The notes beneath the pieces are model-generated. The model was not told the DNA's origin, did not search any database, and was given only the letters and a program-made list of their open reading frames with translations. A stretch of 64,000 bases of DNA, from contig NC_134354.1 of NCBI RefSeq assembly GCF_048569485.1, forward strand, positions 508,830,869 to 508,894,868, given 5' to 3'. The position numbers were made by a program, and so were the translations under genes. This DNA comes from Anomaloglossus baeobatrachus. Lineage: Eukaryota > Chordata > Amphibia > Anura > Aromobatidae. Of this stretch, positions 47,836 through 58,921 are shown in pieces; the first letter of the stretch is position 1; each line of letters begins with the position of its first letter.

Positions 47836-49330
47836 TCAATATATATAATATAAATCATTTCTATAATTCATACCTCCTGGAAATTTGGTTTTTAATGTAA
47901 GGATCCAGTAAGCTTCTCTCAAAGCTAGATTTTTCATCCTGTTACCACCTCTAGTGGATGCATTGACTTTCTCAATAGCAAAAAAAGAGAAGCTATCCAG
48001 CCTTCCCCTATGTGCAGTTATAAAGTGTTTGGCAGCTCCTGAGTATGAAGCATTGCCATTATTGATATTTGCAATGTATTCAGCCACACATTTTTTTATT
48101 TTGCGAGACGTATATCCAACATAGCGCATTTCACATGTTGCACATTCAATACAATAAATCGCATGATCTGTATCACAATTGATAAAAGATTGTATCATAT
48201 GCGTCTTACCAGAAGGAAGTGAAATCACAGTTTTTCTATTTTGGGCATTAGGACATACATTACATCTGGATCCCCCACTCCTATAAAAACCTTTCACTTG
48301 CAACCAATGTTGTTGTCGGTTTACTGTGGAAAAAAAGGTGGGGGAAAGTATGTTTCCCAAGGATCGATCTCGACTTGCCACACACATGCAACCATTTTTT
48401 AGTACCTTTCCCAGGATGTCATCCTGATTGACAACAGGCAAATATTTGAGAATTATTGCTTTTATTTGCTGAAAATGAACACTATGTGCTGTAGAGAAAA
48501 TTAATCTCTGATTTTTATCAGAATGACCCCTGGGAAGTTGGTGATTATTATAAAGTGCATTCTGTCTAGAACGACTACGTACGATATTGCATGTGTGATT
48601 TGGGGCAGTAGTACAGTAACCTCTCTCTTTTAATCGTTTTTTATTATTAAACTCTCCCTATCAAAGCTAGCATCACTAGAACATAGGCGTCTTGCCCGCA
48701 TTAATTCTCCATGTGGTATTGCATTAATTGTGTGACGGGGATGATTGCTTGAAGCAAGGAGTAGAGTATTACCTGCGGTTTCTTTCCTATAAAGACAAGA
48801 ATTAACTGATTTCGTACAAGGATCACCAGTGAGTATAATATCCAGAAAAAGAACTTGTGGGCCATCATGACTATAGGTAAAACTTAAATTTATATCATTT
48901 TGGTTCAGAAACTCCAAAAAGTGAGGCACGGCCGCCATGTCGCCCGACCAGACAAAGATCAGTTCATCGACATAGCGGCCGAACCAAACTATATCAGCGA
49001 AAAATGGATTGGTATCAGCAAAGAGAAATAATTCCTCCCACTAAGTCATATATAATATAGCTAAAGTGGGGGAGAATTTCGAGCCCATCGGGGCGCCCTC
49101 TACTTGTAAGAACATAGAAGAATCAAACATGAAAAAATTGCTCCTGAGTAGATAATTTGTGACTTCCAAAACATAACTGATAAATTCCTCACTGTAATTA
49201 CCATATTTCCTCAAATGGTGACCAATAGCCAGTACCACTAGTTGGTGGGGTATAACAGAGTATAAATTCACCACATTAAATGTCAAAAATCAATATTGCT
49301 CTTGCCAAACAAAATTATCAAAGCATTTCA
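47836..49330 (-). pseudogene. Penelope-like element, RT and GIY-YIG parts
   Basis: Read on the minus strand, an RT part (49286-49041) gives FNVVNLYSVIPHQ and VEGAPMGSKFSPTLAILYM. It is followed by RYVDELIFVWSG near 48960, where the usual catalytic pair YVDD reads YVDE. LDIILTG and NHPRHTINAIPHGEL follow (48938-48630). The C-terminal part (48441-47836) has CNVCPNA, IYCIECATCEMRYVGYTSRK and H...H...RGGNR...RE.YWI, a GIY-YIG nuclease that nicks DNA in this class. Stops and frame changes separate the three parts. The element is dead and its ends are not defined. Confidence 0.8.
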
Positions 49331-49560
49331 GCACTGCACTGGTGTCCTTTAGAAAGCCAGGGACTCTATGGGTTAATGGCCATACCAAAAAAACGCCTAT
49401 CAAAAAAAGGAGTTGTAGACTAGGAGGTAGAACATCCTCTAGGAAACATCAGGAGGAAAAATCCACCCAGAGGTCCGAAGAAGAGATATTAAATCATCAA
49501 TGGCCCAGTGTATGCATATTAACCCCTACTATTCTCTCAAATACTCAGATGAACATTCTC
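49331..49560. other. Non-coding interval, possible N-terminal Penelope remnant
   Basis: No clear frame is seen. Short minus-strand pieces may be the worn N-terminal part of the same Penelope-like element. Confidence 0.25.
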
Positions 49561-50481
49561 TCTAAAGTTTTAAATTTGCCATATTTTTGTATGCTAGCCA
49601 GGTAGAGCAGGCACCTACGAGCTGCCCCCAACCCCCAGCTGCCTATTTATACCCGGCTGGGAACCAAAAATATAGGGAAGCCCTTTTTTTATTATTTCAT
49701 GAATTTCATGAAATAATTAAAAAACAAATGACGTGGGCTTCGCCATATTTTTGTGTCCAGCCAGGTACAACTAGGCAGCTGGGGATTGGAATCCGCAGCA
49801 CAGGTTGGCCTGAGCTTTCTGGGCCCCTCTGCTGCGAATTGCAGTCCGCAGCCGCCTCAGAAAATAGCGCTTTCATAGAAGCGCCATCTTCTGGTGCTGT
49901 ATCCAACTCTTCCAGCTGCCCTGGTGACGGGTGACTCGCTGGGTAATAATGGGGTTAGGGCTAACTGTATATTATCAACTGGCCCTAAGCCCAAAATTCA
50001 TGGTGTCACGCCAATATTAGACATGGCCACCATGAATTTCTAGTACCGATAAAAAGAACCACAACACACAGAAAAATATTTTTATTATAAATAAAGCACA
50101 ACACAATTAGTGACTCCATCTTTATTGAAATAAAGAACCCCCCTCCGCAGTAATCCTGGGTCAAGTGTCCTGTGCCGTCCAATCCGGATCCAATATCATC
50201 TGATCGGTTTGCTGGAAGGCAAAGCGATCAGATGATGTGTCAGGTTCAAGGGCCTGAATCACATGACACAGCAGCTGATTGTATAAATGGCTTTTATACA
50301 ATCAGCTGATGCATCAGTGCAAAAAAAACAAAACAAATTACACACTTCAAGGCAGACTCCTGTCCGACAGCATCAGCTGATAGTTTAGCCGGCCGGGCGG
50401 TAAAAAGCCGGCCTCACCGCTTGACATATAGTGTCTGCTGATGCTGTCAGGTGACCGCATCAGCTGATCATCGCCAGGTCT

Positions 50482-51437
50482 GAGAAAGAGAGAGAGAAAG
50501 AAGATAGAGAAAGAAAGAGAAAGAAGAGAGAGAGAAAGAAGCGAAAGAGGAGAAAGAAGAGAAAGAGAGAAGCAAGAGAGAGAGAAAGAGAAAAAGAAGA
50601 GAGAGAGAAGGGAGAGAGAAAGAGAGAAAAAAGAGAGAGAAAGAAGAGAGAAAAGAGAAAGAGAGAAATAAGAGAAAGAAAGGAGAGAGAAAAAGAAGAG
50701 AGAAAGGAGAGAGAGAAATAGAGAGAGAGAAAGGAGAGAGAGAGAAAGGAGAGAGAGAAAGAAAGGAGAGAGAGAGAAAGAAGAGAGAGAGAAAGAGAGA
50801 AGGAAAAGAGAGAAGAGAAAGAGGAGAAAGAAGAGAAAGAAGAGAAAGAAAAGAGAGAAAGGAGAGAGAGAAAAAAAGGAGAGAGAGAAAGGAGAGAAAG
50901 AAAGGAGAGAGAGAAAGGAGAGCGACAAAGGAGAGAGAGAAAGGAGAAAAAGGAGAGAAAGAAAGGAGAGAGAAAAAAAGAGAGAGAGAGAGAAAGGAGA
51001 GAAAGAAAGGAGAGAGAAAAAGGAGAGAGAGAAAGGAGAGAAAGAGAGAGAAAGAGAGATAGAGAAAGAAAGGAGAGCGCGAAAGGAGAGAGAGAACGAA
51101 TGGAGAGAAAGAAAGGAGAGAGAGAGAAAGGAGAGAGAAAGGAGAGAGAGAAAGGAGAAAAAGATAGGAGAGAAAGGAGAGAGAGAAAGGAGAGTAAGAT
51201 AGAGAGAGAAAGAGAGAGAGAGAAAAAGAGAGAGAGAGAAAGGAGAGAAAGAAAGGAGAAAGAGAAAGGAGAGAGAGAGAGGATAGAAAGAAAGGAGAGA
51301 GAGAAAGGAGAGAGAGAGAGAAAGAAAGGAGAGAAAGAAAGGAGAGAGAAAGGAGAGAGAGAAAGGAGAGAAAGAGAGAGAAAGAGAGAGAGAGAGTGTG
51401 AGAGAGAGAGAGAAAGGAGAGAGATAGAGAGAGAGAG
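50482..51437. repeat. 956-bp polypurine (GAGAGAAAG) tract
   Basis: The plus strand is almost only G and A, in units like AGAGAGAAAGGAGAG, with a few pyrimidine interruptions (for example GCGACAAAGG). Long minus-strand frames rich in Ser, Leu and Phe are artefacts of this composition. Confidence 0.97.
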
Positions 51438-51544
51438 TTCACAGCTGATGTCCGGCTCCTCCCCTCCGTGCATAATTAAATTATAATTATAAATATATTA
51501 TAAATATAATTTTAAATTAAAAAAAAAATATATATATATATTTT

Positions 51545-51595
51545 TACTGGGTCTAGAACTCACAACCAAGCACTCTATCCACTCAGCTATTGCCT
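51545..51595 (-). other. tRNA-like segment with A and B boxes (1)
   Basis: On the minus strand TAGCTGAGTGGATAGAGT (51589-51572) fits an A box and GAGTTCTAGACC (51560-51549) resembles a B box. The spacing is close to that of a tRNA gene. It looks like a tRNA-derived pseudogene or SINE head rather than a working tRNA. Confidence 0.45.
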
Positions 51596-51898
51596 CCAAT
51601 GTGAAAGATAGGCAGATTTTAAAATCTTGAAGTCTGGATTGCTGAAGTCTCAGCTGACCACGTGATTCACTTGATTGCTACGTGGAGCTCATACAGAGTA
51701 CTCGTGTTCTGTAGCAGAGCTGACAGTGTCGTGTGGATTACGTCGGACCTGGAGGGGTATTGGAGGATTTTAATAAAATGGTGAAACTTTGTTTTTTTGT
51801 CTTTTATTCCAAATAAAGGATTTTTTGCGGTGTGTGTTTATTTCACTTTATAAATAGATAATAATTCTAATTTAAAATTAAAAATAATGAAATTCTTT

Positions 51899-51960
51899 AC
51901 CAGGACCGGAACTCCCGATGTTATGCTTCTTAGGCAGGCGCTTTATCCACTAGTCTCTAG
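51899..51960 (-). other. tRNA-like segment with A and B boxes (2)
   Basis: On the minus strand AGACTAGTGGATAAAGCG resembles an A box and GGAGTTCCGGTCC (51915-51903) a B box. It is similar in layout to the segment at 51545-51595, 350 bp away, so both may come from one tRNA-derived repeat. Confidence 0.4.
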
Positions 51961-52779
51961 TGGATAGATATAACTATCCAAATAAAGGATTTTTTGTGGT
52001 GTGTGTTTCTTTACTTTAACTTCCAGTTTAATCATGAAAGATATCTTGGGGAGACGCCTGGCATGATTAAATTCATTATTACCTCGATTGCCACCGCACC
52101 AGGGCAATTCGGGATGAGCTGGGTGGAGTCCCCCGGGACTGTCGCACCTAATGGATGCGGCTATTCCGGGTGGCTGCTGGGTTATATTATTAGGGTGGTG
52201 GGCTCCCGATAATGTGGAGCTTTCCATCCTGACAATACCAGCCTCCAGCCATGTGGCTTTATCCTGGCTGGTATCAAATATGGGGAAACCGCATTTTTTT
52301 TTTTTTAATTTATTTATTTATTTCACTGCACGATATAGACCCGCCCGCCTGCGGCTGTGATTGGTTGCAGTGAGACAGCTGTCACTCAGCTGGGGGACGT
52401 GTCGGACTGCAACCAATCATAAGCACCGGTGGGCGGGGAAAGCACAGAATAACTAATTGACTAATGAAGCGGCAGCCATTTTCTAAAGAGGAAAAGATGC
52501 CGCAGATTTGTGACAGACGTGGAGCGAGACGCCCGTGATCGGTGAGTAGGAAAGGGAGAGGGATTGTGGTGGGGATGCAGGACGCATGCAGATAGAAACA
52601 TGTGCACATAGCCTTACTGTGAAAAGCCACGTTTTTGGTGCTCGAACCGTTCTCGAACGTAACTCGAACTGTCCAGCTTTTAGCAAAAAGCTTGAGTTCG
52701 ATCTCGAACACCACCCAAAATCACTTGAACACGAAATTGGTGAACCTTGAACATCGCTCATCTCTAGCCATGACACAGC

Positions 52780-54992
52780 TAAGAGGTTGAATTTCAGCAT
52801 CTGCAAGCTGTTGGCTACAGAAATGCTGCCTTTCCACCTGGTGGACACAGAGTATTTTCGAGGACTTATGTCTGTTGCAGTGTCCCAGTACCAGTTGCCC
52901 AGTCGCCACTACTTCTCCAAAAAAGGTGTGCCTGCGCTACACCAACATGTCGCACACAATATCACCGCTTGCTTGAGAAACTCTGTGTGCGACAGGGTGC
53001 ATTTCACCACAGATACTTGGAAGTATAGATAGGGGCATTACATGTCGCTGACTGGGCACTGGGTAACTATGGTGAGAGATGGAGAAGGGTGTGCTATACA
53101 AGTCTTGCCATCCCCATGAGTTGTGCGTCAATCCTCTGAATGTAGAAGTTCCTCCACTGCTTCTGCCTCCTCAACCTCATCTCAGTCCTCCACCTCCGCC
53201 CAAAGCCTGTCTGGTAAGGCCACCCGCGTTGTAACTGCACACAAGGAATCCCGCACACCTCCTTACTATGCTGGCAACAGAGCTCAATGGCATCAGGTGG
53301 TCTTTACTTTGAAATGTCTGGGAAATGTGAGTCACACAGCTGACGAGTTGTGGTCAGGTCTGGAGACCGAGTTTCATCAATGGTTGTCTCCACTCAACTG
53401 CAGCCAGGGAAGGCCGTGTGCGACAATTCTGCAAACCTGGGTGCAGCCCTTCGCCGGGGCAATGTGACACACTTGCCTTATATTGCTCACATGTTGAACG
53501 TGGTTGTTCAGCAATGACCTGGTTGTCCAGCAATTTTTAACTCACTATCCCGGCCTACATGGGCTTCTGCAGAGGGCACGGTTGCTATGTGCTCACTTCT
53601 GCCGTTCACACCCCGCAGCTCAACAACTTGCATCACTCCAGAAGTCTTTAGGCCTGTCGGTTCACCAGCTGAAATGCGATAAGCCGACACGCTGAAATTC
53701 GACTGTGCACATGTTGCAGTGACTGTGGCAGCACCGCCGAACCCTGGTGCAATACATTATGAGATCCAGAGGTGGGGCAGATCATGCTGCTGGAGTGGTC
53801 TCAGATCAAGGACCTATGCACCCTTCTGCACAGTTTTGACATGGCGTCAAAGATGTTTAGCGCTGACGATTACATTATCAGCATGACTATTCCGGTCATC
53901 TACATGCTGGAGCACATTCTAAACAGCATTCGGAGTCAGGTGGTTAGACAAGAGGAAGGGGAGGAAGTAGAGGAGGCGTCATATGCGGAAGGGATAGCAA
54001 GATCCCCAAGGTCCAGACGGTCAGCAGCACCAAGGCGGCAGGCATGGGGTGGTGGGAGAGAGGGATTAACAACGGCGCATGGTAGCAGCCAAACTGGAAG
54101 GTGCAGGAGCCCAGGAAGAAATGGAGGACAAACTGGTGATGGGCATGGAAGACTCAGCAGATGAGGGAGACCTTGATCACATTTCTGTTGTGCGAGGTTG
54201 GGGGGAGAGAGCAGAGGAAGGAAGCAGGATTCTCACTTCGCCGCCACCAACACAGCAAAGACTTGGTTCTCCTGGATGCACAAGACACATGAGGGCCTTC
54301 TTGCTGCACTACCTACAACATGACCCTTGGATTGTCAGATTTCGAAGTAATGCTGACTACTGGGTTGCCACACTCTTAGATCCCCGGTACAAGTCAAAAT
54401 TTGGCGAAATAATTCCTGCCATAGAAAGGGACGCACATATGCAGGAGTATCAGCAGAAGCTGTTACACAATCTTAGATCAGCTTTTCCACTAAACCCCAG
54501 TGGTGCACAGAGTGAATCTCACAGTTCTAACTTGCCAACCATGTGACTGTTGAGTCCTCACTCAAACCATACCAGTAACACCGTATCTGGTGGTAACAGC
54601 AATTTTATGGAATCGTTTCATGATTTTTTTTAGACCATCCTTTGCAAGGCCAGAAGACACAAGAAGTCTGACACATTGTCAATGCCTGGAGAGGATTATA
54701 CAGGAGTATCCAAGTGAACATAAATGCTATGACTGTGCAACTGGAGCCTTGCTCATTTTGGGCTTCCAATATGGACAAATGGCCTGAGCTTACCACTTAC
54801 GCCTTGGAGATCTTGTCGTGTCCCGCAGCCAGCGTTCTTTTGGAACATGTGTTCAGTGCTGCTGGTGGTGTGCTGACAGATAAGCGCACGCGTTTGTCCA
54901 GTGACAATGTGGACAGACTAACGTTCATCAAGATGAACAGGTCATGGATCCGCAAGGACTTTTCTACTCCTGTGTCATCCTGGGGAGACTAA
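52780..54992 (+). pseudogene. hAT transposase (ZBED-like) pseudogene
   Basis: The first part reads ICKLLATEMLPFHLVDTEYF, then YQLPSRHYFSKKGVP and VHFTTDTWKYR, the start of the RNase-H-like catalytic domain with its first Asp. MSLTGHWVT follows. A middle part with low-complexity Ser and Glu-rich text follows in shifted frames. The region DYWVATLLDPRYKSKF (about 54355) leads to the hAT dimerisation domain (EILSCPAASVLLEHVFSAAG, then LTDKRTRLSSDNVDRLTFIK; 54800-54940). The order is right for a hAT transposase. Several frameshifts and stops are present, and the BED finger is missing at the left, where hAT-D abuts. Confidence 0.85.
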
Positions 54993-55462
54993 AAGCTTGT
55001 GGATTTTTGAATGTGCTTCATGAACATAGCCATTTTAAGTTTACAACTGTGAGACAATTGATGCCACTTAAGTGGTGTCTGTGCCCAAATTTTTGGAAAA
55101 AATTGAGACTCTTTTTGGAGTCCTCTTGCTGTGTTTTACATGATTTTAGAAGGGCATGACATGCCTATATCTGTGTCTCCTCCTCCTTTCACTCGTCCAG
55201 CTCTTTTCTTTTCGCATGAGTATATGTACTTGTCCCTTTTCCATGTGTTTGTTGTGTCTTCTGAGTAGTTTGTCACCTTTTGGACACCTTAGAAGGTGTT
55301 TTCTATGTGTTTTCTATGTGTTTGTATGTGTTTGTGTTTGCCTGCCATTGTTTTCAATGGTGTTCAACGGTGTTCGAAAGTGTTCGTCGAACGTTCGACG
55401 AACACACCTGACGTTCGACGAACCTAACTAAACCCGAACACTTGGGTAGTGGCTCATCACTA
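54993..55462 (+). mobile_element. Right end of the hAT transposase element
   Basis: After the gene comes TTTGTGTTTGCCTGCCATTG, TTTTCAATGG and a cluster of GTTCG/CGAAC repeats, ending GGCTCATCACTA at 55462 (complement TAGTGATGAGCC). The following eight bases are GTAGTGAC; a left copy was not found. The 3' part matches hAT-A closely (CCATTGTTTTCAATGG then CGTCGAACG), so the two belong to one family. Confidence 0.7.
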
Positions 55463-55470
55463 GTAGTGAC

Positions 55471-55735
55471 AGTGGTGGTCGCCAAAGCAATGTGACCAAG
55501 CCAAAGAAAAAGGTTTCTGCTTTATCTACCTCTGCCTTCCTATCCCAATTTTCTTGTCCACGTGGGAAAGCACTCTTGCGCCCTGAACATTGTGAACAGG
55601 TAATGAGTTGGCTAGCAGAAAATGCCTCCAGTAGCAAATCCCAAGTCTGAGCCGTCAACATCCCATATAATTCCCACACCCAGAATAGCGGGACCTCCTT
55701 CAATCAGAGTTTCAGTTGCCTCCTACACAGCAACG
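55471..55735 (+). pseudogene. Fragment of an unrecognised coding repeat
   Basis: A plus-strand reading gives KPKKKVSALSTSAFLSQFSC and RGKALLRPEHCEQVMSWLAE, then a stop and further text. It looks like the N-terminal region of a transposon protein. I do not recognise the family. It is cut on the right by the LTR-like segment. Confidence 0.35.
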
Positions 55736-56857
55736 TGTTATGATCCGGTAACCGTCGAATATTACAAAAAACTCCCATTGGTGAAAAAACACCAAGAAAT
55801 AGGAGTAGTTGGATCCTGGGCTGACCACAATCCCCTAACTATCAGCCCACACTAGAAGTAGCTGTGGAGCGTTCTTAAAAACCTAGACGCCACGTCACAG
55901 CCTGAGAAACTAACTACGCCTCACAGAATGAAATGAGGAAATCTTCCTTGCCTCAGAGTATTCCCCAAAAAAATAGATAACCCCTCCACATACAAAGATT
56001 ACGGTGATATAGGAAAACACAATACTCAGATAGAAAAAATAGATTTAGCAAAGGCGAGGCCCAACTAACTAGATACCAAGGAAAGGAACTGATTGTGGTA
56101 AGTACAAAATCACTGTAGAAAAATACCAAACTTCTGATAGTAAAAATAGCCCTGGAGGTCATACAACCTCACCCCCACTATATCAGGTACTCCTGCAAAT
56201 AATAGGAGAACAAAATGCCAAAAAAGAACACAAAATATAGAAGAGCAAATAATCAAATTAGACAGGGATAAAATCCCTTTTCCTGCAGAAGAGCTCGCAC
56301 AGGGGGAACCCCCATGGTCACAACACAAGAGAAACAGAACGTCACCTGCAAGAAAACAGATACAAAGCAAAACAAGGAAAAACAACATCCTAAGGTGTAA
56401 ACCAGGAAGCAAGGCAAAAACTGAAAACTTATCTGCAGAAGTCTTGCTTAGGGATACAGGGAAGGAAAAAGCTCCAGGCCAGGAACAGAGACTGAGAAAA
56501 ATACAATTATAACCGGCACCCGCAGTGCACAAAGTGCTCTCTTATATAGACCAGACTTGTCTGCAATAGGACTTCCCCAATTCCCAATAAACGCCAACAC
56601 CTGTCTGAGTCACAGGCTCAGATTCCGCTCCACTACCATTCTTGGCCACCAGAGGGTGCTTCAGAACAGCACCCACACAGATGACATTCACAACAGCAAC
56701 AACTCCCACCTCTTCCTACTCTTCATCTGGCTCCTGTGCATCCTCCTCAACATCCGCTGGTGTCCAACTGTCGACATCATTCCCCAGCTGAGATCTTGGG
56801 AGCACTGCCTTGGCTAAGCGGCAACACGCTCTACTGAAGCTCATCTGTATCGTGACA
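55736..56857. repeat. Possible solo LTR fossil (uncertain)
   Basis: The segment starts TGTTATGATCCGG and ends ATCGTGACA, so it has TG...CA ends and an LTR-like length (1.1 kb). It has no coding frame and includes a TTATATAGACC stretch. The 5-bp flanks do not match, so the call is weak. Confidence 0.3.
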
Positions 56858-57600
56858 ACTCACACACGGCACCTGAGCTTTTGAAAGCAATAACTGAGCA
56901 GACAGATGAGTAGCTTGAATCATTGGACCTCATGCGTGAAATGTATTGAGAAACACGCATGTCACTAAGAGGGTGTATGTGCCGTCTGTGTGACATCCTT
57001 TTTTTTTTCACGCACCCATAGACTTGCATTGAAGAGACTCGTGCGAGAAACTCACCAAAACGCAGCATGCTGCATTTTTTTTCTCAGTCCGATTTGGACT
57101 GAGGAAAAAATAGCAGATGGGAGCTGCCTCATTGATTAACATTGGTCGGAGTGTAATGCCAGATTTTCTCGCATTGCACTTGTGCGAGTTAAACGCAAGT
57201 GTGAAGCCGGCCTAACTCACACACAAAGCAGTCTGCTGGTAGTGAGAGAAAGTGACTTATGAAAGCTATAGGAGTCATTACATGACCCTATGCTACCATG
57301 GCAACCACTGGATGTCACGTGATCACATCATGTGACTTTCGATGGTGCTGGGTAAGTTAATGCTTACCGTGGTGCGCTATTACATCTTGCTGTCAGAATT
57401 TGACAGCGAGATGTAAGATGTTAATAGGCGCAGCTTGAGCGTGATTCCACTTGTGCCTGGCAGGCACACATGTCAGCTGTTGAAATCAGCTGACATGTGC
57501 AAGGATCGCCACGGACTGCTCACGGCAGGCGGCGGGGATTAACCTCACATGATTCATGACATACCTTGTACGTCATGTGTCGTGAAGACGTTAAATAAAG
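56858..57600. repeat. Non-coding repeat fragments
   Basis: 56925-57213 ends in GTGTGAAGCCGGCCTAA, a wording common at Harbinger-type MITE ends, but the other end is unclear. A 10-bp repeat AACTCACACA lies at 56858-56867 and 57214-57223. 57440-57600 resembles repeat R text (GATCGCCACGGACTG, TACGTCATGTG). No gene is seen. Confidence 0.35.
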
Positions 57601-57629
57601 AAAAGGAGGCAAGGCAGGAGGAGAAATCA

Positions 57630-57690
57630 TTCCAGAGGAGTGAACCCACAAAGTTCCACCCCGATGCTTAAGCCACTGCACTAATGACAC
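57630..57690 (-). other. tRNA-like segment with A and B boxes (3)
   Basis: On the minus strand TAGTGCAGTGGCTTAAG (57683-57667) fits an A box and GGGTTCACTCC (57647-57637) a B box. It is a probable tRNA-derived pseudogene or SINE remnant. Confidence 0.4.
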
Positions 57691-58336
57691 CATGCCTAAA
57701 GGTTTGAACAAGGATTATTTTACAATCAATTTCTTATCTAAATGAGTCATTTTAATCAGCACCCTAGCACCATTACGGTGCCGCTTCTAGTTTGTAGGGC
57801 AAAAACCTGCTGATTGGTTCCCTTTAACTCACACAACTGCTTTCTGACGAAGCTATTCCAAATTTTTGTCTAAAACGTATAATAAATGCCATGAAAGACA
57901 TATACGCCAGGTTTTTTTTTCAACCCAAAGGGGCCCATTTATGAAACTTTCTAAAATAAAAAAGTATTTTTGTTGCCCATAATTACAGCACAGCTTTAAT
58001 TTCTTATTAGTGCTCGTGAGAATTGAAAGCCATGCTGTGATTACTTATTGATAAAAAAAAGTTTTTCTTTTGAACAGTCTCATAAATCTGCCTCTTTGTG
58101 CCTCAAATCCGTGACTTTAATTATATAATATTGGGTGTGACTAAAATTTATGAGATGTAAACTTCCCTTTTCAAACAAATGAAATGTTCTGACATAACAT
58201 CTGTCAGAGATTCTTTAACTTCCTGTTAAACTACAAAGCCATGAACATGCGATGGTGTTGTTACACTTTTTGAGGAAGAAAGATTAGTATTCATAAATCA
58301 TAATTCTTTCAACCAATGCATCTCATTGTACTGTAG
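57691..58336 (+). other. Apparently unique AT-rich sequence
   Basis: No gene and no transposon ends are seen. The sequence lacks the repeats found elsewhere and leads into the candidate splice acceptor at 58336. Confidence 0.3.
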
Positions 58337-58405
58337 ACAGTTGAGAAGGCTTTTCGAGGCATTCTGCTTTGGACTCTACTACAGCTCTGTGGAGCCTCGG
58401 TTATG
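58337..58405 (+). other. Candidate 5' exon ending in ATG|GTAAGT (TLR8-like?)
   Basis: An acceptor-like TCATTGTACTGTAG ends at 58336. A 69-bp segment follows and ends CGGTTATG at 58405. The next bases are GTAAGT, a strong 5' splice site. In vertebrate TLR7 and TLR8 the start codon is the last triplet of a short exon, and TLR8 lies downstream of TLR7 on the same strand. The position and strand fit a TLR8-type first coding exon, whose main exon would lie beyond the window. No protein evidence is available, so this is an inference only. Confidence 0.3.
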
Positions 58406-58682
58406 GTAAGTCGGTTTTAACTTTAAGAAATTGTTTAGATTGGGTTTTGTATAAACTATTATTAAAATATAGTAGTATTTATTATTAGTTTATACTTATA
58501 TTATGTTGCATGCTAACCCCTCATAGAACAGTGACTATCCTGATTAGTGCAAGGAATAGGTGTGCAATGTGAGGTCTTGAAAATATTCAATTGACTTTTA
58601 AATGAACATATATTGTTGTTCCTTATAAATAATAGATATTTCTGAGAACAAAAATAGGGACCAGTAGCTCAAATATTACTAT

Positions 58683-58913
58683 TAGTGATGAGCGGGCACT
58701 ACCATGCTCGGGTGCTCAGTACTTGTAATGAGCAGTTAGACGTTCAGACAGGCTCAACTCGTGTACCAAGTATAATAGGAGTCAATGGGTGACTCGAGCA
58801 TTTTTTCGGAAGAGCTTCTAGAAAATTGTTCAAGTGCCTCATTGACTCCCTTTATACGCGGTACACTAGTTTAGTTTGTCCAAGCGTCCAACTGTTGGTA
58901 GTGCCCGCTCATA
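58683..58913. mobile_element. Short hAT MITE (231 bp)
   Basis: It starts TAGTGATGAGCGGGCACTAC and ends with the complement GTAGTGCCCGCTCATA, flanked by ATTACTAT (58675-58682) and ATTACTAA (58914-58921). Interior arms are inverted around a short centre. The first bases match those of the hAT ends at 3378, 52766 and 55462. Confidence 0.7.
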
Positions 58914-58921
58914 ATTACTAA

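Larger units (their letters stand above)
49560..52766. mobile_element. hAT-D: composite hAT-like element, left end not found
   Basis: The right end reads GCTCATCTCTA at 52766, the complement of TAGAGATGAGC. The last 140 bp carry TCGAAC/GTTCGA repeats and match the left end of hAT-A in inverted orientation. Inside are module Y (49590-50110), a polypurine tract (50482-51437), two tRNA-like segments and module X (51960-52400). The next eight bases are GCCATGAC, but I could not find a partner copy on the left. Confidence 0.55.

Noticed and set aside
50347-51473. Long minus-strand frames rich in Ser, Leu and Phe, and plus-strand Glu/Arg/Lys frame
   Set aside because: They come from the polypurine tract, where stop codons are rare by composition.
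55736-56857. Firm solo LTR call
   Set aside because: TG...CA ends and length are suggestive, but flanking 5-bp duplications do not match. Kept only as a low-confidence feature.
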